Below, one piece after another: positions 10,827 through 23,074 of a stretch of DNA of 64,000 nucleotides. The translations under genes and the position numbers were made by a program. The DNA comes from Flabesymbios commensalis. Its lineage: Eukaryota > Annelida > Polychaeta > Terebellida > Flabelligeridae. The notes beneath the pieces were generated by a model. The model did not search any database. It was not told where the DNA came from and was given only the letters and a program-made list of their open reading frames with translations. The number at the start of each line of letters is the position of its first letter. Within the stretch, counting starts at the first letter, position 1. The stretch spans positions 30,315,149 through 30,379,148 of the forward strand of contig OZ024914.1 of NCBI GenBank assembly GCA_964017125.1, written 5' to 3'.

Positions 10827-11661
10827 GAGTGAGTGAGTGAGTGAGTGAGTGAGGGAGTGAGTGAGTGAGTGAGTGAGTGAGTGAGTGAGTGAGTGAGTGA
10901 GGGAGTGAGTGAGTGAGTGAGTGAGTGAGGGAGTGAGGGCGTGAGTGAGTGAGTGAGTGAGTGAGTGAGTGAGTGAGTGAGTGAGTGAGTGAGTGAGTGA
11001 GTGAGTGAGTGAGTGAGTGAGTGAGTGAGGGAGTGAGGGAGTGAGGGCGTGAGGGAGGGAGTGAGGGAGTGAGTGAGTGAGTGAGTGAGTGAGTGAGTGA
11101 GTGAGTGAGTGAGTGAGTGAGTGAGTGAGTGAGTGAGTGAGGGAGTGAGGGAGTGAGGGAGTGAGGGCGTGAGGGAGTGAGTGAGTGAGTGAGTGAGTGA
11201 GTGAGTGAGTGAGTGAGTGAGTGAGTGAGTGAGTGAGTGAGTGAGTGAGTGAGTGAGTGAGTGAGTGAGTGAGGGAGTGAGGGAGTGAGGGCGTGAGGGA
11301 GAGAGGGAGTGAGGGAGTGAGTGAGTGAGTGAGTGAGTGAGTGAGTGAGTGAGTGAGTGAGTGAGTGAGTGAGTGAGGGAGTGAGGGAGTGAGGGAGTGA
11401 GGGAGTGAGGGCGTGAGTGAGTGAGTGAGTGAGTGAGTGAGTGAGTGAGTGAGTGAGTGAGTGAGTGAGTGAGTGAGTGAGTGAGTGAGTGAGAGAGTGA
11501 GGGAGTGAGGGCGTGAGGGCGTGAGGGCGTGAGGGAGTGAGGGAGTGAGTGAGTGAGTGAGTGAGTGAGTGAGTGAGTGAGTGAGTGAGTGAGTGAGTGA
11601 GTGAGTGAGTGAGTGAGTGAGTGAGCGAGTGAGGGAGTGAGGGAGTGAGGGAGTGAGTGCG
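10827..11661. repeat. ~835-bp (GAGT)n microsatellite with higher-order variants
   Basis: Pure GAGT runs alternate with clusters of GGGAGTGAGGGCGTGAG variants about every 120-140 bp, so the tract has a second, longer period. Its 4-base period with few stops makes long false reading frames on the minus strand (repeating Leu-Thr-His-Ser); these are not genes. Confidence 0.97.
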
Positions 11662-11880
11662 TAAGTTGTGTATGTGTAAGTTGTTTCACCTACCACTGTT
11701 TTTGAAATACATGAATGAGCATGGTAATGCTATTTACATACCTGTATACTTTAGGAAGCGAATCCGAACACATGGTCTACCTGGGCCATTATTTTTAGAT
11801 GACGTTTTGAAACTCAAGGCATTACAATGTATTTTTTAAAATTAATTTGTGTGTACATGACATTATAATAGTAAACAGCA

Positions 11881-11996
11881 GGGCCCGTATTTTCGTACAA
11901 GTTACGATATATCGTAGGATTCTGATTGGTCGAGATGGCTATCTCGACCAATCAGAAGCCTACGATATATCGTAACTTGTACGAGAATTCGGGCCC
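11881..11996. mobile_element. 116-bp palindromic MITE
   Basis: Almost the whole element folds on itself. The left arm GGGCCCGTATTTTCGTACA continues through TTACGATATATCGTAG and TGATTGGTCGAGAT, the 4-base turn is GGCT, and the right arm mirrors it to GGGCCC. There are a few mismatches. A truncated second copy is at 12676-12723. Family unknown. Confidence 0.85.
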
Positions 11997-12675
11997 AGAA
12001 AGACATAGGCTACGTGGGCGTGTCAATCAAATATAATATATGAAGTTGTGACAACTCAATATATATCAATATCCTGCAGTATATTGTAGATCAGAAATGA
12101 TGTATCGACTGATTCTTATTAATTCTTTTTTTTCGTAGTTTGGCGTCCATTTTGCTCCACCATCCTGGATTTCAAATAATATTTTTTGACCGAGGTGTGT
12201 GTAAGGTACATCATGTAACATATAAGACCCAGAACAAGTGACAAGGCATCACAAAGAGTCATTTCGGATGATTAATGGGCAAATAATCGGAAGTTTAAGG
12301 GTTTGGCGGCCATCTTGGGCGCCATCTTGAAAATTATACTTTTTGCATGGTTAGATTTCGGTAAACTTTTGCTATGTTACTAAGCACACTTGATACTACA
12401 ATAAATCACTAAGAAAGCTTATGTAGCATTTTTTTCAGGGTAATTAAAGGTATTTTTTTCATATGCAGCCGACTAAATTCGCAATTCGATATAAGAGTTA
12501 AGAACTCGATATGTTGAGTTGTTAACTCGATATATTGAGCTCAAAAAAATAATAACAAAACAAAATGTCAATTCTGGTGCTTCATACTTGCTAGCACAGT
12601 CGATTTATTAGCGAAATGCTGAAAAAGTTTTCTTCATGACTAGCCTTCCCCCCTCGGAGATCTGGTGTAACAGGT
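11997..12675. other. Unassigned sequence with GGCGGCCATCTTGG and short palindromes
   Basis: At 12300-12330 a GGCGGCCATCTTGGGCGCC segment resembles the motif of the 320-bp satellite at 57.8-59.3 kb. At 12480-12545 a short palindromic unit (ACTCGATATRTTGAG) is repeated about three times. No gene was seen. Confidence 0.45.
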
Positions 12676-12750
12676 GGCCCGTATTCTCGTACAAGTTACG
12701 ATATATCGTAGGCTTCTGATTGGACGCGATCCACAACTTCAAGTGAGAAG
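12676..12750. mobile_element. Chimera: truncated 116-bp MITE fused to a half hairpin of family A
   Basis: 12676-12723 repeats the first 48 bases of the 11881 MITE as far as CTGATTGG. The next bases, ACGCGATCCACAACTTCAAG, are the right half of the family-A hairpin, starting right at its TGAC apex. Neither partner continues past the join. Confidence 0.7.
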
Positions 12751-13247
12751 GTTAAGTTCGGTAGGGGGGTGTTTTTCGCTATATTCGTCAAAGTGAAGGT
12801 CAAGTTCGGAAAATAGCCATATCTTTGCAATGAATGAAACAATTCTTACACCTTTGGTATCAATACACTCAGTATTCAATTATCTAGAAGTTGGATACGA
12901 CTGGCCTTAAGTCACAATGTGTATTGTGAATATATACCAACTTTGACCAAGTCACATCTCAATAGTAAATCCGCTATGGATTTCTTCTTACATTTTTACA
13001 AGAAAAGAAACAGAAATTATACTACGTGTATTTGCTAAAAATGCTTTATATTTTCTTGAGGAAAAAAGTAAAAACAAATTTGATCCCATGGGTGTAACCT
13101 TAATGGGACTGAGCTCAATTCATTCAGCATACGGTACTGGTGAATATTGATATATTCTAGTTCGCCCAAACCTGTTTAGATTTGGGGGTTGGGTTAGGTA
13201 AACCTCTTTGTCTGATGGTGTCTTTGTACCTCTGTGGACACACCACC

Positions 13248-13352
13248 GCCAACAGAAAGCACCGTCCAGTGTTAAATGGTTGATGGCCAGAGCCGGCGAC
13301 GGTGGACCAGCGTTGAACAGGCATTGGGTTGACATGTTGTGTTTGCTGGTGG
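13248..13352. mobile_element. Palindromic CAGCAAACACGAGA-family copy
   Basis: The element ends in CCAACAGAAAGCACC and, inverted, GTGTTTGCTGG, around a GGCCAG..CCGGCGACGGTGG core. The family is dispersed through the window (see 37493). A partial copy follows at 13735-13812 with the CCGTCTTTGACGCTGG core. Confidence 0.6.
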
Positions 13353-13387
13353 TAGGCGACTTGACCGCTACGTGTGGGCGGGGGGGG

Positions 13388-13683
13388 CTAGGGTAGTGGT
13401 TAGCACCGCTGCCTTTGAGTTCGGGGTTCGGTTCCCGGTCGCGGCGGTTTGAAAGAAACAAAAATGTTTCTTCCCCATCCACGTGTGAAAGTCAGTATTG
13501 TGCCTCCGTGACCGAGAGGTAGCGTGCTCGGCCTCAGACCTCCAGGGCTCGAATTTCGAATTCTGTGTCTGGAGGACAGTGTCATCTCAATCAACTCCCC
13601 ATCCTCAGGAGGTTCTCCTGGCCCAGTTTAGCCTATATGTGCACAAAGGTGGCCTAAAGCCCGATTCATATCATTTCATTTGA
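13388..13683 (+). mobile_element. tRNA-derived two-module SINE, copy 2
   Basis: The first module has a box A-like TAGGGTAGTGGTTAGC and a good RNA polymerase III box B (GGTTCGGTTCC, 13425-13435), giving a tRNA-like 5' head. After a ~55-bp linker a second tRNA-like module starts at GCCTCCGTGACCGAGAGGTA, with box B-like GGGCTCGAATTTC (about 13544). The body ends in CATTTCATTT. The second module and tail match 570-745. Both lie in the same order in each copy, so the unit looks dimeric. No tRNA gene is intended: there is no intact cloverleaf. Confidence 0.7.
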
Positions 13684-13812
13684 CCGCTGCGTGATACGGA
13701 TCCACTTAGCTATCCATCAAACACGGGGTATACACACAATGCTGTTTCAATGTTGGCCCACCGTCTTTGACGCTGGTCCAACATTAAAACAGCATTGGGT
13801 GAATGACCAGTG

Positions 13813-14882
13813 TTTTGCTATCAATCTTTAAGCTGCTGGAGGGGAGACATCTTCAGTTTTCTGTTTACACAAAAAACTAGACCCTTCTAGTCTTGTATAT
13901 TCATTCGCATGTAAATAATGAAAGTTGAAGAAACATATTTTTACCACTGTGGGAATATAGTAAACATATATAAGTACAATGAAACAGCGCTCTGTATGCA
14001 AAAGTATTATTTCAGCGGGGTATGCTTCCAGACCCTCCGAGCAAGGCACTTTCTGGCGGCCAGCGTAGATTATGGGCTGGAAACATAAATTGCCCTCTTT
14101 TTAATTCCCATATTTTTGCAAATATATGCATTATCATCTGTGCCCAAGAGCAACAGAATCAAATTTATTGTTCCGTATAATTTGGACAAGTACCATTAAA
14201 GTTGTAGACCACACTATGCACTCTATGCACACAGTGGACTACTTCAAAAATCTGATTTCCAGTACAAGAACATGCATGTCCCGAAAAAATTATGATAATT
14301 CTAAAGCAGGGTAAAATGGATTCAATGACAGTCCTGCATACGTTGGGCACGGGTATGGTACATGAGTTGATGGTTAGGGGGGCTACCATACAACAAGCAG
14401 GGAGGCGGGAATATTTAAAAAAAATATTTTTTTAGGCTAAATCTTCGTGAAGTAAATGATTGTCTCTGACGGACATGTTGTAAATAAATATTTCAAATAA
14501 ATTGTATTGGCCATTAAAACAATTATTATTGAAATTTGTGCAGTAGAGCACACCTCAAAATCAATACTAGGACTAGTCTGGCATCTAACTGTGTACATGT
14601 AGGCACAGAAAGTTGAAAAAATATTCATCTCCACACACAAACTGAAATAAATATTTTGCTTCAGGCAGAGCGGGAAAGTTTGCAGGTGGAAAGTGAAATG
14701 AATAATTTGTACGATTAAAAAACTCCAGCCCCCCTCCCCTACAAATTGAAAGGTTGCCCCTTTTTCGTGTGTATTTCAAAATTTGTAATAGAATTGACAA
14801 TAATATAGTTCAATTATGTACACTGACCGAATTAAGACACCATGGCCACTTTAGTTTGCCAACTATGACTTATTTGGGACAC
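13813..14882. other. Unassigned intergenic sequence
   Basis: Only short overlapping reading frames, no splice-consistent exons, and no clear element ends were found. Confidence 0.5.
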
Positions 14883-16574
14883 CAGGGGCCTAGTGCACCA
14901 CTTTACGTCTAACGTGTGACGTTAATTGTCGACGTCAGACGTTGTAACGACCGACACTGACTGTTCCGACACACGTCAGGTGCACAACACAAGGTCGATG
15001 CAACGTCTCACTAACGAGCAGCGTTCGTACAACAGTAAAAGGTTTATCTACCCAAGCTAGTAAACAAACTATTAAACAGACACATACTGTCTCAGTGACT
15101 TAGAATAAACTTAATGGAACATATTCTATCACAATATGAACCGTATGAAGTGAAATAAAAGTAAGAAATTAGCCTATAAATTACATCATTGCCCATTTGA
15201 GGTAGGTATCAAAACTGTGTTCGCTAAGATACCATAAATCTGTATATGTATTTTAGTATATCAACTTTTGTTCCTTGCTCAACTTTATAAGATACTAATT
15301 AAACATTTGAATTTATTTTGCATCGATATTCTAGACCATATCTTTTTGGAAAAATGTGTCAATTTTCCTCCAATCAGCGTATTTTGAAAACCCCGTGATA
15401 GTAGCTGTTATTACAGCTCAGCGTGCACTGCTAACAGTAACATGACTAACAAACTGACCAAATGCTCTGATGGAGTTACGATAATAAGCATTCAGAGTAA
15501 ACGAAAGTCGTCGAAATTTAAGTTATCCTCATTCAACTTAGTATATTGTTCTGTTTATTAAATTTATTGTCTTCACATAAGGTTCGTTTAACTTATATTT
15601 ACTTTCAATTTTATTAATCTTGCCGCAATTCACACCTCATGCAAGCAGGTAAATGAATTTTTTTTTTTTAATTCTTATAATACCTTTAAAAATACCGAAG
15701 CCTCGTTATTTGGACGAATCAAACAATTTTGTATTTAATGAATTTAATTAAAAATAGGCGACGAGGTAAATATCAATTTCTTTCGTATGACGTATGTCAT
15801 TTACGTCGATTAGCCCTAGGCCTATCTATGCATTGTGTTTAAAATAAAATTTAAAATATGATTCAAATATGTACCATTGAAAATAATTTTCATTATTTTT
15901 TTAACGTTGCAAGACGTAATAAAGACGGCTAATCAATTAAGTGTATATACGAGATACACTATTGATAAAAATGTGATAATATGACATGAGAATCTATACA
16001 TGTATATACGTACAAAAAATTAGTTATCATATATCGGGTCTATAAACAGCAAATGTACATATGAGAGAGAAACTATCAACTTGATCCATTGGAGCATTTG
16101 CACCTGGTTCCCGGTATTAGCACGTTTCTATTTCCACCAGCCCTACAATCATGATAAACGGAAATTACAACACAAATATATTTAATACACCGCGAACTGT
16201 TCTATATCTATAGAAAAAATGTCATGAACATTACCATCATACCTGCGATATAACCAATTTCAGAAGAAAACGATATCAGTATATTCCTGACGCAAAATTA
16301 GAGGGATAATGTTCGGCATTAGTCATGTTAGTAGACGATGAAAGTGTCAGGACTAATGAATTGCTCGTCACGTTCTCTATATACATTTTACAGTTGACGC
16401 CCCAGCAACGTCTACCCCCTAGTAGACGTGACATTTTGGTCGTACATGAGGAGTAGCGTTGCAAACGCCGCAGTGGTGCACCAGACGTTTTGTCAACGTC
16501 TTAGACGTTAACACGACGTTGGTAATTTACCCTGGACCGACCCACTAACGACTGTTTGGTGCACTACCTCCCTG
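14883..16574. mobile_element. hAT-like non-autonomous element, ~1.7 kb
   Basis: The left end CAGGGGCCTAGTGCACCA is mirrored by the right end TGGTGCACTACCTCCCTG. Both ends are followed inward by clusters of ACGT-rich words (AACGTC, GACGTT). CAGGG termini are typical of hAT elements, but the 8 bp on each side do not match, so the target duplication is not shown. The interior is AT-rich with no transposase. The right end lies six bases before the tandem duplication that starts at 16581. Confidence 0.5.
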
Positions 16575-17774
16575 GTCCCTATTTAGTCACAACAGATTTA
16601 TTTTTTATAAACGTTCATAATTTGTACATTTTATACCATTTTCTCTCATTTCAAAGAGAATAGTTGAGCCAATATATAAAAGCTCTACTTAAAACATTTG
16701 TGTTAGTTGCTAATGCACTGTAAACTGGGGATATCCTTACGTTACACAATCATATAAGGCTTATTCACCCAGCAAACACATGACAAAATGGTTTATACGA
16801 TAAGCAATTTTCAGCTTGTCAAGATAAGCAGAAATGCATAATGTATTTCTGGTATAAGCTCTATGCCCATGCACCCCCTCTATGTATCGTGGATCCGGCA
16901 GCGGTATATAGGCTGTACACACTGGGCTGTACACAAACATGATTAACTTGCGCATGTGACCACGCACTTCCTATATGCACGTGCACAGCGTTGGCTGAGT
17001 ATTGGGACATTACCTATCGCTACAAGCACGAGACGTTGAGCCAACGACGCCGGCGGCGGGCCAGCATTAAAGCAACCTAGGGTCAACGTCTCGTATATGC
17101 TTGGATGGAGTTGACCGAATGTTGAGTTGAGCCAACGTTGGATGCGACAGCAGCATCAATCTGACAACAGAATAACATGACGTAGATAATATATAATCCC
17201 GGAAGACTATGCCCGGTATACGGACATAACAGTGTTCATTCAGTTTATATTTGAAACAATTTCATAGGATAATATATTACTACTTGTCGTCCGGATCAGG
17301 CCTATATTAGGTAAGTCTAGTTATATTACTATAATAATAGGTTGGATATGGGCATAAAAGACATATGGGCAATTTCACGTAAAGGGCACACAAAAAGTCT
17401 CATAGCATGTCAAAAATAAAAACCTTCCATGTATTTTTATTTATTTTTATTTTTTATTAAGATTCGCCAAATACACAGTATACATTACTTTGTTCAATGA
17501 TAAGAAAACATAGTCATAATAATACTGTTGGCTGGGACATGGCATCAGATATGTAATATCTATGCTAGGCCTGTCCCATAATCAGATAACAATGTTATTA
17601 AAGTATGCGTGCAGCAATGATGAAAAACGCATTCCAGCAAAACACGAGACGCCCATCAAACGCCGAATCAATGCTGGCCCACCGTCTACGACGCTGGCCC
17701 AACACCGACTCAACACCAGGTAAACTTCCCGTGCCTGCTGGGATGTGTCAAAAAGAAAAAGAGAGAAAAGTGTT

Positions 17775-20415
17775 TCATGCCTGGCGACATCGCGGACAGC
17801 GACAAACGGTAACCCACGTGCAAGAGTTGTCAATATCATAGGTCTTAGTCAACTTTACAATGTAAAAATAATATAATAGTTTCTTAAAACGTTTGACAAA
17901 TCTATTGCGGCAATTAATTTGTTTTAGTGTGTTCGGCAGGATATTCCACATTTTTACTACCCAATTAGAGAAAAATAGCCCAGCCAATTCAGAATTAAAG
18001 CGTACAGATCTTAAAGGCAAGACCTGTTGACCTAGCCTAGTTCTAGAGGTGTCAGCGTTATAAAAAGAAAGAATATGTCTAATATCTATATCTATGAAAT
18101 TATGTATACATTTATATAGAAAACACAAGCTGTTGATATCTTTCATAAAAGACAAAGGAAGTAATTTGGTCTTATGTAGCATGTGTAGTCTGGTTGGGTA
18201 ATCCGACACATAATCATTAAGAATATATTTCGTGGCTTTACGTTGTATACGTTCGATCTGGTTGAGATCTGCCTTGCTACAGGAATAAACAATTGATGCG
18301 TAGGAAAATAACGGTTTAACCAAAGTTGTATATAGGTGTAGTTTGACTCTATATGGAGCATTGAATCCGACTGTACGCTTTATCAGGCCAAGCATTCTGT
18401 TCGCCTTGCTAATTTTAGTGGCAATATGACTTCTCCAGGTTAAGGAAGAATTGATTAGTAGTCCTAGATTATTAAACACTTTAACAGATTCTAGATGAAT
18501 GTTATTTAAATGGTATTGAAAATTATGTTTAAAAGATCTGGCTATTGTGAGGACTTTGCACTTGGTACCATTGAAGAAAAGCTTCCAAATATCACTCCAA
18601 CGTGTAAAAATATTCAAATCGCTTTGAAGGTCTACACAATCCCGCATTGATTTAATTTCTCTTCCAATTTTTGCATCATCAGCATATCATGCATATAGAG
18701 TTTTAAAAGATAGATTTGAAATATTGTCCGCAATGTCATTCACATATAATATAAACATTAATGGGCCAAGTATTGACCCTTGAGGTACCCCAGATCTAAC
18801 AGGTAGTTTAGTAGACATGCTACCGTGAATTAATACTCGCTGGTATCGATTATTTAGATAACTATGGAACCAGTTAAGCAGCGTCCCATTAAAACCGAAA
18901 GTCTGAAGTTTATGTATTAAGAGATGATGCGGAACTGAATCAAAGGCTTTTGTAAAATCAAGATATATAACGTCAGTTTAGCCACCAGAGTCTAAAATTT
19001 TTGAGATTTTGTCGTAAAAGACATATAATTGAGATTCTGTTGAGCGTCGTTGGACAAAACCATACTGGTTGTTAGAAATTAAATCTTTGATTTCTGGATA
19101 AATTATGTTGCAGATAGCACGTTCAAAAATTTTGCTTAAAATACTAAGTAAAGATATAGGCCTATAATTTTCGCAATTAGTTCTATCACTTTTCTTAAAA
19201 ATGGGACATATATTAGCCATTTTCCAGGAGTTAGGAAATATGCCAGCCTGCAAAGATATGTTTAACAGTTTGGTGAAAGAAGGTGCCAGTTCCTTAGCAC
19301 AATTCTTTAGAAATACACCTGGAATGCCATCCGGCCCTGTCGCTTTGCTAGTGTCTATATTCTGTAATATAATGCGGACTTCAGCAACTGATAACTGTAC
19401 AATTGATAGATTAGGATTAATAAAACTATTGATGGGAGGAAGGTTATCCGTATTATGGACGTGAGTAAAGTTTGAATAAAAGAAATTGTTAAAATAATTC
19501 GCTACAACTTCAGGTTCGTCTGAAGTATTACCCTGAAATTTCATTTCAGAAGGGATATGTTTACTTTTTGTCTTTGATCTTAAGAAGCTCCAAAACTTTT
19601 TGGGATTAGTCCTAATATCATCGAGCGAATCCTTAGTATATTTATTGTATTTTTGATCTATCATGTTCCGGAGACTGTTTCTGAGTCGACGGTATTTAGC
19701 CCAAGCACTCTGGGTGTTAATCCTCCTAGCCCGTTTGCTGGCAGTCTCTTTCTTTTTGCTCAGATTTATTACCTCACTGTCAATCCAAGGGGGAGAATTA
19801 ATGTCACGAATAATGCGACGGGGTACAAATGTATTTAATGTTTCTTCCAATTTAGAGACCCAATTATCACAAATACGATTAATGTCGGGTATACCCACTG
19901 AGTCACTAACTATGTCGATGAGATCAGCGTTAGTTAAATATACCTTCACCTTAGTCCAATCCACATTCCTATAGTCAAAAACTGATATAGTCAGTTTATT
20001 ATTTTTAAGGCTACTAGCCTTGATAGAAAAATTTATAAGGAAATATGTCCTGTTCAACATCTATATCCGTAATTAAATGAGGTGATGTAGATAATATTAA
20101 ATCTAATCTATTACCATTTTGATGGGTTGAGCACATAACTATATGTTTTAAACAGAATTCTTGGAATATATCATAATAGTACCAGTAGTTATTATTATCC
20201 GTAAGCGGAACATTCAAGTTCAAGTCAAAGTCTGGTAAATTAAAATCACCCATAACAAGAATGTTGGAGAAACCTTCTTCTCGTATACGACGGAGACAGG
20301 TTTCTAAATTTTGCGGACATTCCACAGAGTTATCAGACGGTGGTCGGTAATAAGTCAGAAGAGCTATCAATGATAATTTCACAACTTTTGACAGCGAGAT
20401 GTCATTCCCCAACAT
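17775..20415 (-). mobile_element. Decayed LINE (endonuclease + reverse transcriptase), copy 1
   Basis: On the minus strand, in order: the end of an AP-like endonuclease with VMGDFNLPDFD (20415-20014), then reverse transcriptase with ATGPDGIPG, NYRPISLLS, QYGFVQRRST (20060-18978), VIYLDFTKAFD, SGVPQGSILGP and YADD, then a C-terminal part with RIQRKATKYI and a Cys-rich end TWVTVCRCPRC (to 17775). A frameshift lies between the endonuclease and the reverse transcriptase (about 20014-20060). In-frame stops lie just before VIYLDF (about 18976) and just before YADD (about 18690). The 5' end is missing. The 3' side runs to an A-rich tail seen as T-runs at about 17432-17460. Motif order fits the Jockey/CR1 group; the exact clade is not decided. 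Confidence 0.9.
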
Positions 20416-20487
20416 CAGTTAAATTTCCAGAGCTTAATTATGCCCATGAATATAGATATTGACTTGTGAAATGTATGCTTTATTTGC

Positions 20488-21230
20488 GTGTACTGGAGGG
20501 GACATTTGTTTTAACAATCATTAGTCTCTGCTCAAATGCTAATAATGTAGGTGATTTGAAAATCCCAACCCCTAAATTTGTTTTTTTTTATTGTCGTGTT
20601 TCTAAAGGGAAGATCACTATGTGTTGTACGCGTATTTCACATGTATAAAGATTTGACATTCATTTGAAATGTGACAAATGAAATTTTGCAATACACTCAA
20701 GTATGAATTGTACAGCATTTACTTCGACAGCTCAACAAATTAGTGCTCTGACATCAACTAAATATACACATATAGCTTGAATACTATATATGACATATTT
20801 TGTGCATTTTTACAAAGCTTATTCAAGCGAATCCTCTGCACAATTATATGTGTGACAAACTGTACTGAAGGGGACATTTTGTAACGTTTGAAATAACAAC
20901 ATCACAAGTGCTATAAATGCATACTTTAGATCAGTAAAACATGATATGTTGCTCAACATTTCATATTCTAATTTTGCTCCAATATATATTGTTATTAATC
21001 AACATTTTGTTTTCAAATTGAGCTGAAGTAGCATAATTGTATAAACTTTGCTAAAATAAAATGATGTTTAAGTGGTTTATCACGGGTAAAGGCCGCAACT
21101 ATTTGTCTGCATCGTATTAAACACCATCAAGGAAAAACAATGGAAAATAATTTTGATTTTTGTGACATAACTTGGACAATGTCACGGTGTTCAAGCTAAT
21201 ATCATAAAATGTACTGGGGAGGACATATTT
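20488..21230 (+). repeat. Spaced TACTGGAGGGGACAT motif, copy 1
   Basis: The 15-base word occurs at 20491 (exact), 20863 (one change) and 21212 (two changes), spaced 372 and 349 bases, each followed by T-rich sequence. It recurs in copy 2 of the duplication at 26985, 27357 and 27706, and at 31252, 31426 and 31607. Spacings cluster near 175 or twice that, which suggests a worn satellite with most of the monomer no longer recognisable. Confidence 0.6.
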
Positions 21231-23074
21231 TTTTTAACAACAATAACAAACCTGTAAGCATGAATGATCACTCAATAATTCAACTGAATAACAAGTAAAC
21301 TACTAAAAAGAGATAAAATAGCATCATCAGTCATAGTTTACAAACATCTACATTACTATTATTCCAATATAACCGCAGAGACAGTTAGTGTATCAATTCC
21401 AACCCCCTCACGAAAGTCTAGAAAGCATTTTGTTGGCACATCCTTTCCTTAAACCTGACATTTTGTTTTATACTATAAAACAAAATGTGAGCCTGTGAGG
21501 TGTATGGTATAAAACAAAATGTGAGGTTTGAGGGAGGGATATATATGCCAACAAAATACTTTCCGGGCTTTCATGAGGGGAGTTGGATAAATTATAGTAC
21601 TGGGCTAGGTATCTGGGATGCTTTGCCTGATATCAAGCATATAGTAAATAATGGGCAATAGTCAGCATGCATTTGATAGAGTTGAAATTTGTCAAGGTAT
21701 ATAAATGAAAACAACCATTTTCAAATGCATATTCCTCCCTTATCTTCACTTCATCATGGCTGTTAGGAGCATAAGCTCTTTGTAGGGTCTAGCTAGCTAA
21801 CATACCGTAGTTTGCCAGATATCAGGCATATTCAATAATTAAATAATTGCCGCAAGTCTGCTATTTTGAATGTGATCAAGTTCAAATTTGTTAGGTCACA
21901 GCTGTCACTCCCTGAAATCTAGCATTTTCTTTTTACTTTGTTACTTAGTTGTAGTGTAACTGTTTCATTATGCTAATGTACCGTACACAATATATTTATG
22001 TACAGTGGTTTAAAAATAATATTAACTCCAGCCGATCTTGAGCTTATATAATTGGATACAAAGTTTTGTATGTAATGGTACATATAATTAAAAAAATAAT
22101 AATACATACCTCAAACTGAATACAAATTTACATGCATGCATCAATAGCCCTACCATTATTTTACACCAAGCTACGTTTTTACTACGGTAAAGCAATTACT
22201 GGTTAACTATTTTAGTATGGTACAAATGATAATTTATCATGTTTATATAACAATACCGTTCTCTCACTCCAGCCTAGGCCTATATCTACAAATCTGGGAT
22301 ATATTTGTATTCATAACAAGACCTATTAAATTTGATTTTTTTCATATATCCCGATAATCGGCTATTTTTAATTTGCCAAAATATCTCCCTGAAACATTTT
22401 AGCAGATATCACACATATTAAAGTAGGCCTAAACATGACGTCATTAGGCCAATTCCTATTTTATACCGGATGCTATCGGCAGTAACAGCGGTTAAAATCC
22501 AGTATTCAGCCATTGTTATTATGCGACTACATTTTTTGCCTTTATTGGCCCATTACTGGTCCAATGCGGAATATAGATCATAAACTGTATTGGCTGAAAA
22601 CAGCACCAATGTGCAAGACATAATGATAATCAGGCTCAATTAAACCATTTTATTGGGCCAATACTGTGATGTTATCAGGGTAATTTTGAAATTGATGGGA
22701 GTTGAAATTTTTCTGGGCATTTCCCCCGATCCTTAAAACCTCACATTTTGTTTTCTTTTTCTATGGTCTAGCTGTCTGGCAATATTTGCTGTAGTAGTAA
22801 ATCTTTGCTTTACGTCACTATTTGGCACAAAAGGTATTTCAAGTGACATTGTAATACGATAAAAACGTTGTAGTCAATTGATGAGATAAATGATGTACAG
22901 ATGATGATGTGAGGGTGGGGGTGATAGGGCATGGTGGGTTATTGAGAGCGTTTTCCTTCGCTCGCCCGATAGGGGTTCTGGGCATGTCTAGGGGATATAC
23001 CCCCAGATATGGCCAGACGACTGGAGACTTGAGTTTTCCCTGTGCAATTTAATGCTGAAACTCTGTGGCATTTT

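Larger units (their letters stand above)
16581..23074 (+). repeat. 6,494-bp tandem duplication, copy 1
   Basis: From ATTTAGTCACAACAG to CTCTGTGGCATTTT the sequence repeats at a constant offset of 6,494 bases in 23075-29568, head to tail. Comparing by eye I found six substitutions and no indel (for example near 16861, 16924, 18495, 19279, 20565, 21452). The unit holds a decayed LINE (17775-20415), fragments of the CAGCAAACACGAGA family (17023-17107, 17628-17745), the GGAGGGGACAT motif series, and inverted pieces of the 145-bp satellite. Identity near 99.9% means either a very recent duplication or an assembly artefact. Confidence 0.95.

Noticed and set aside
10781-11696. Two ~300-residue minus-strand frames of Leu-Thr-His-Ser repeats
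   Set aside because: Produced by the 4-base GAGT period; they appear in several frames and have no other sequence.
13388-13460. A tRNA gene
   Set aside because: Box B is good but no full cloverleaf can be drawn, and the sequence is part of a dispersed SINE.
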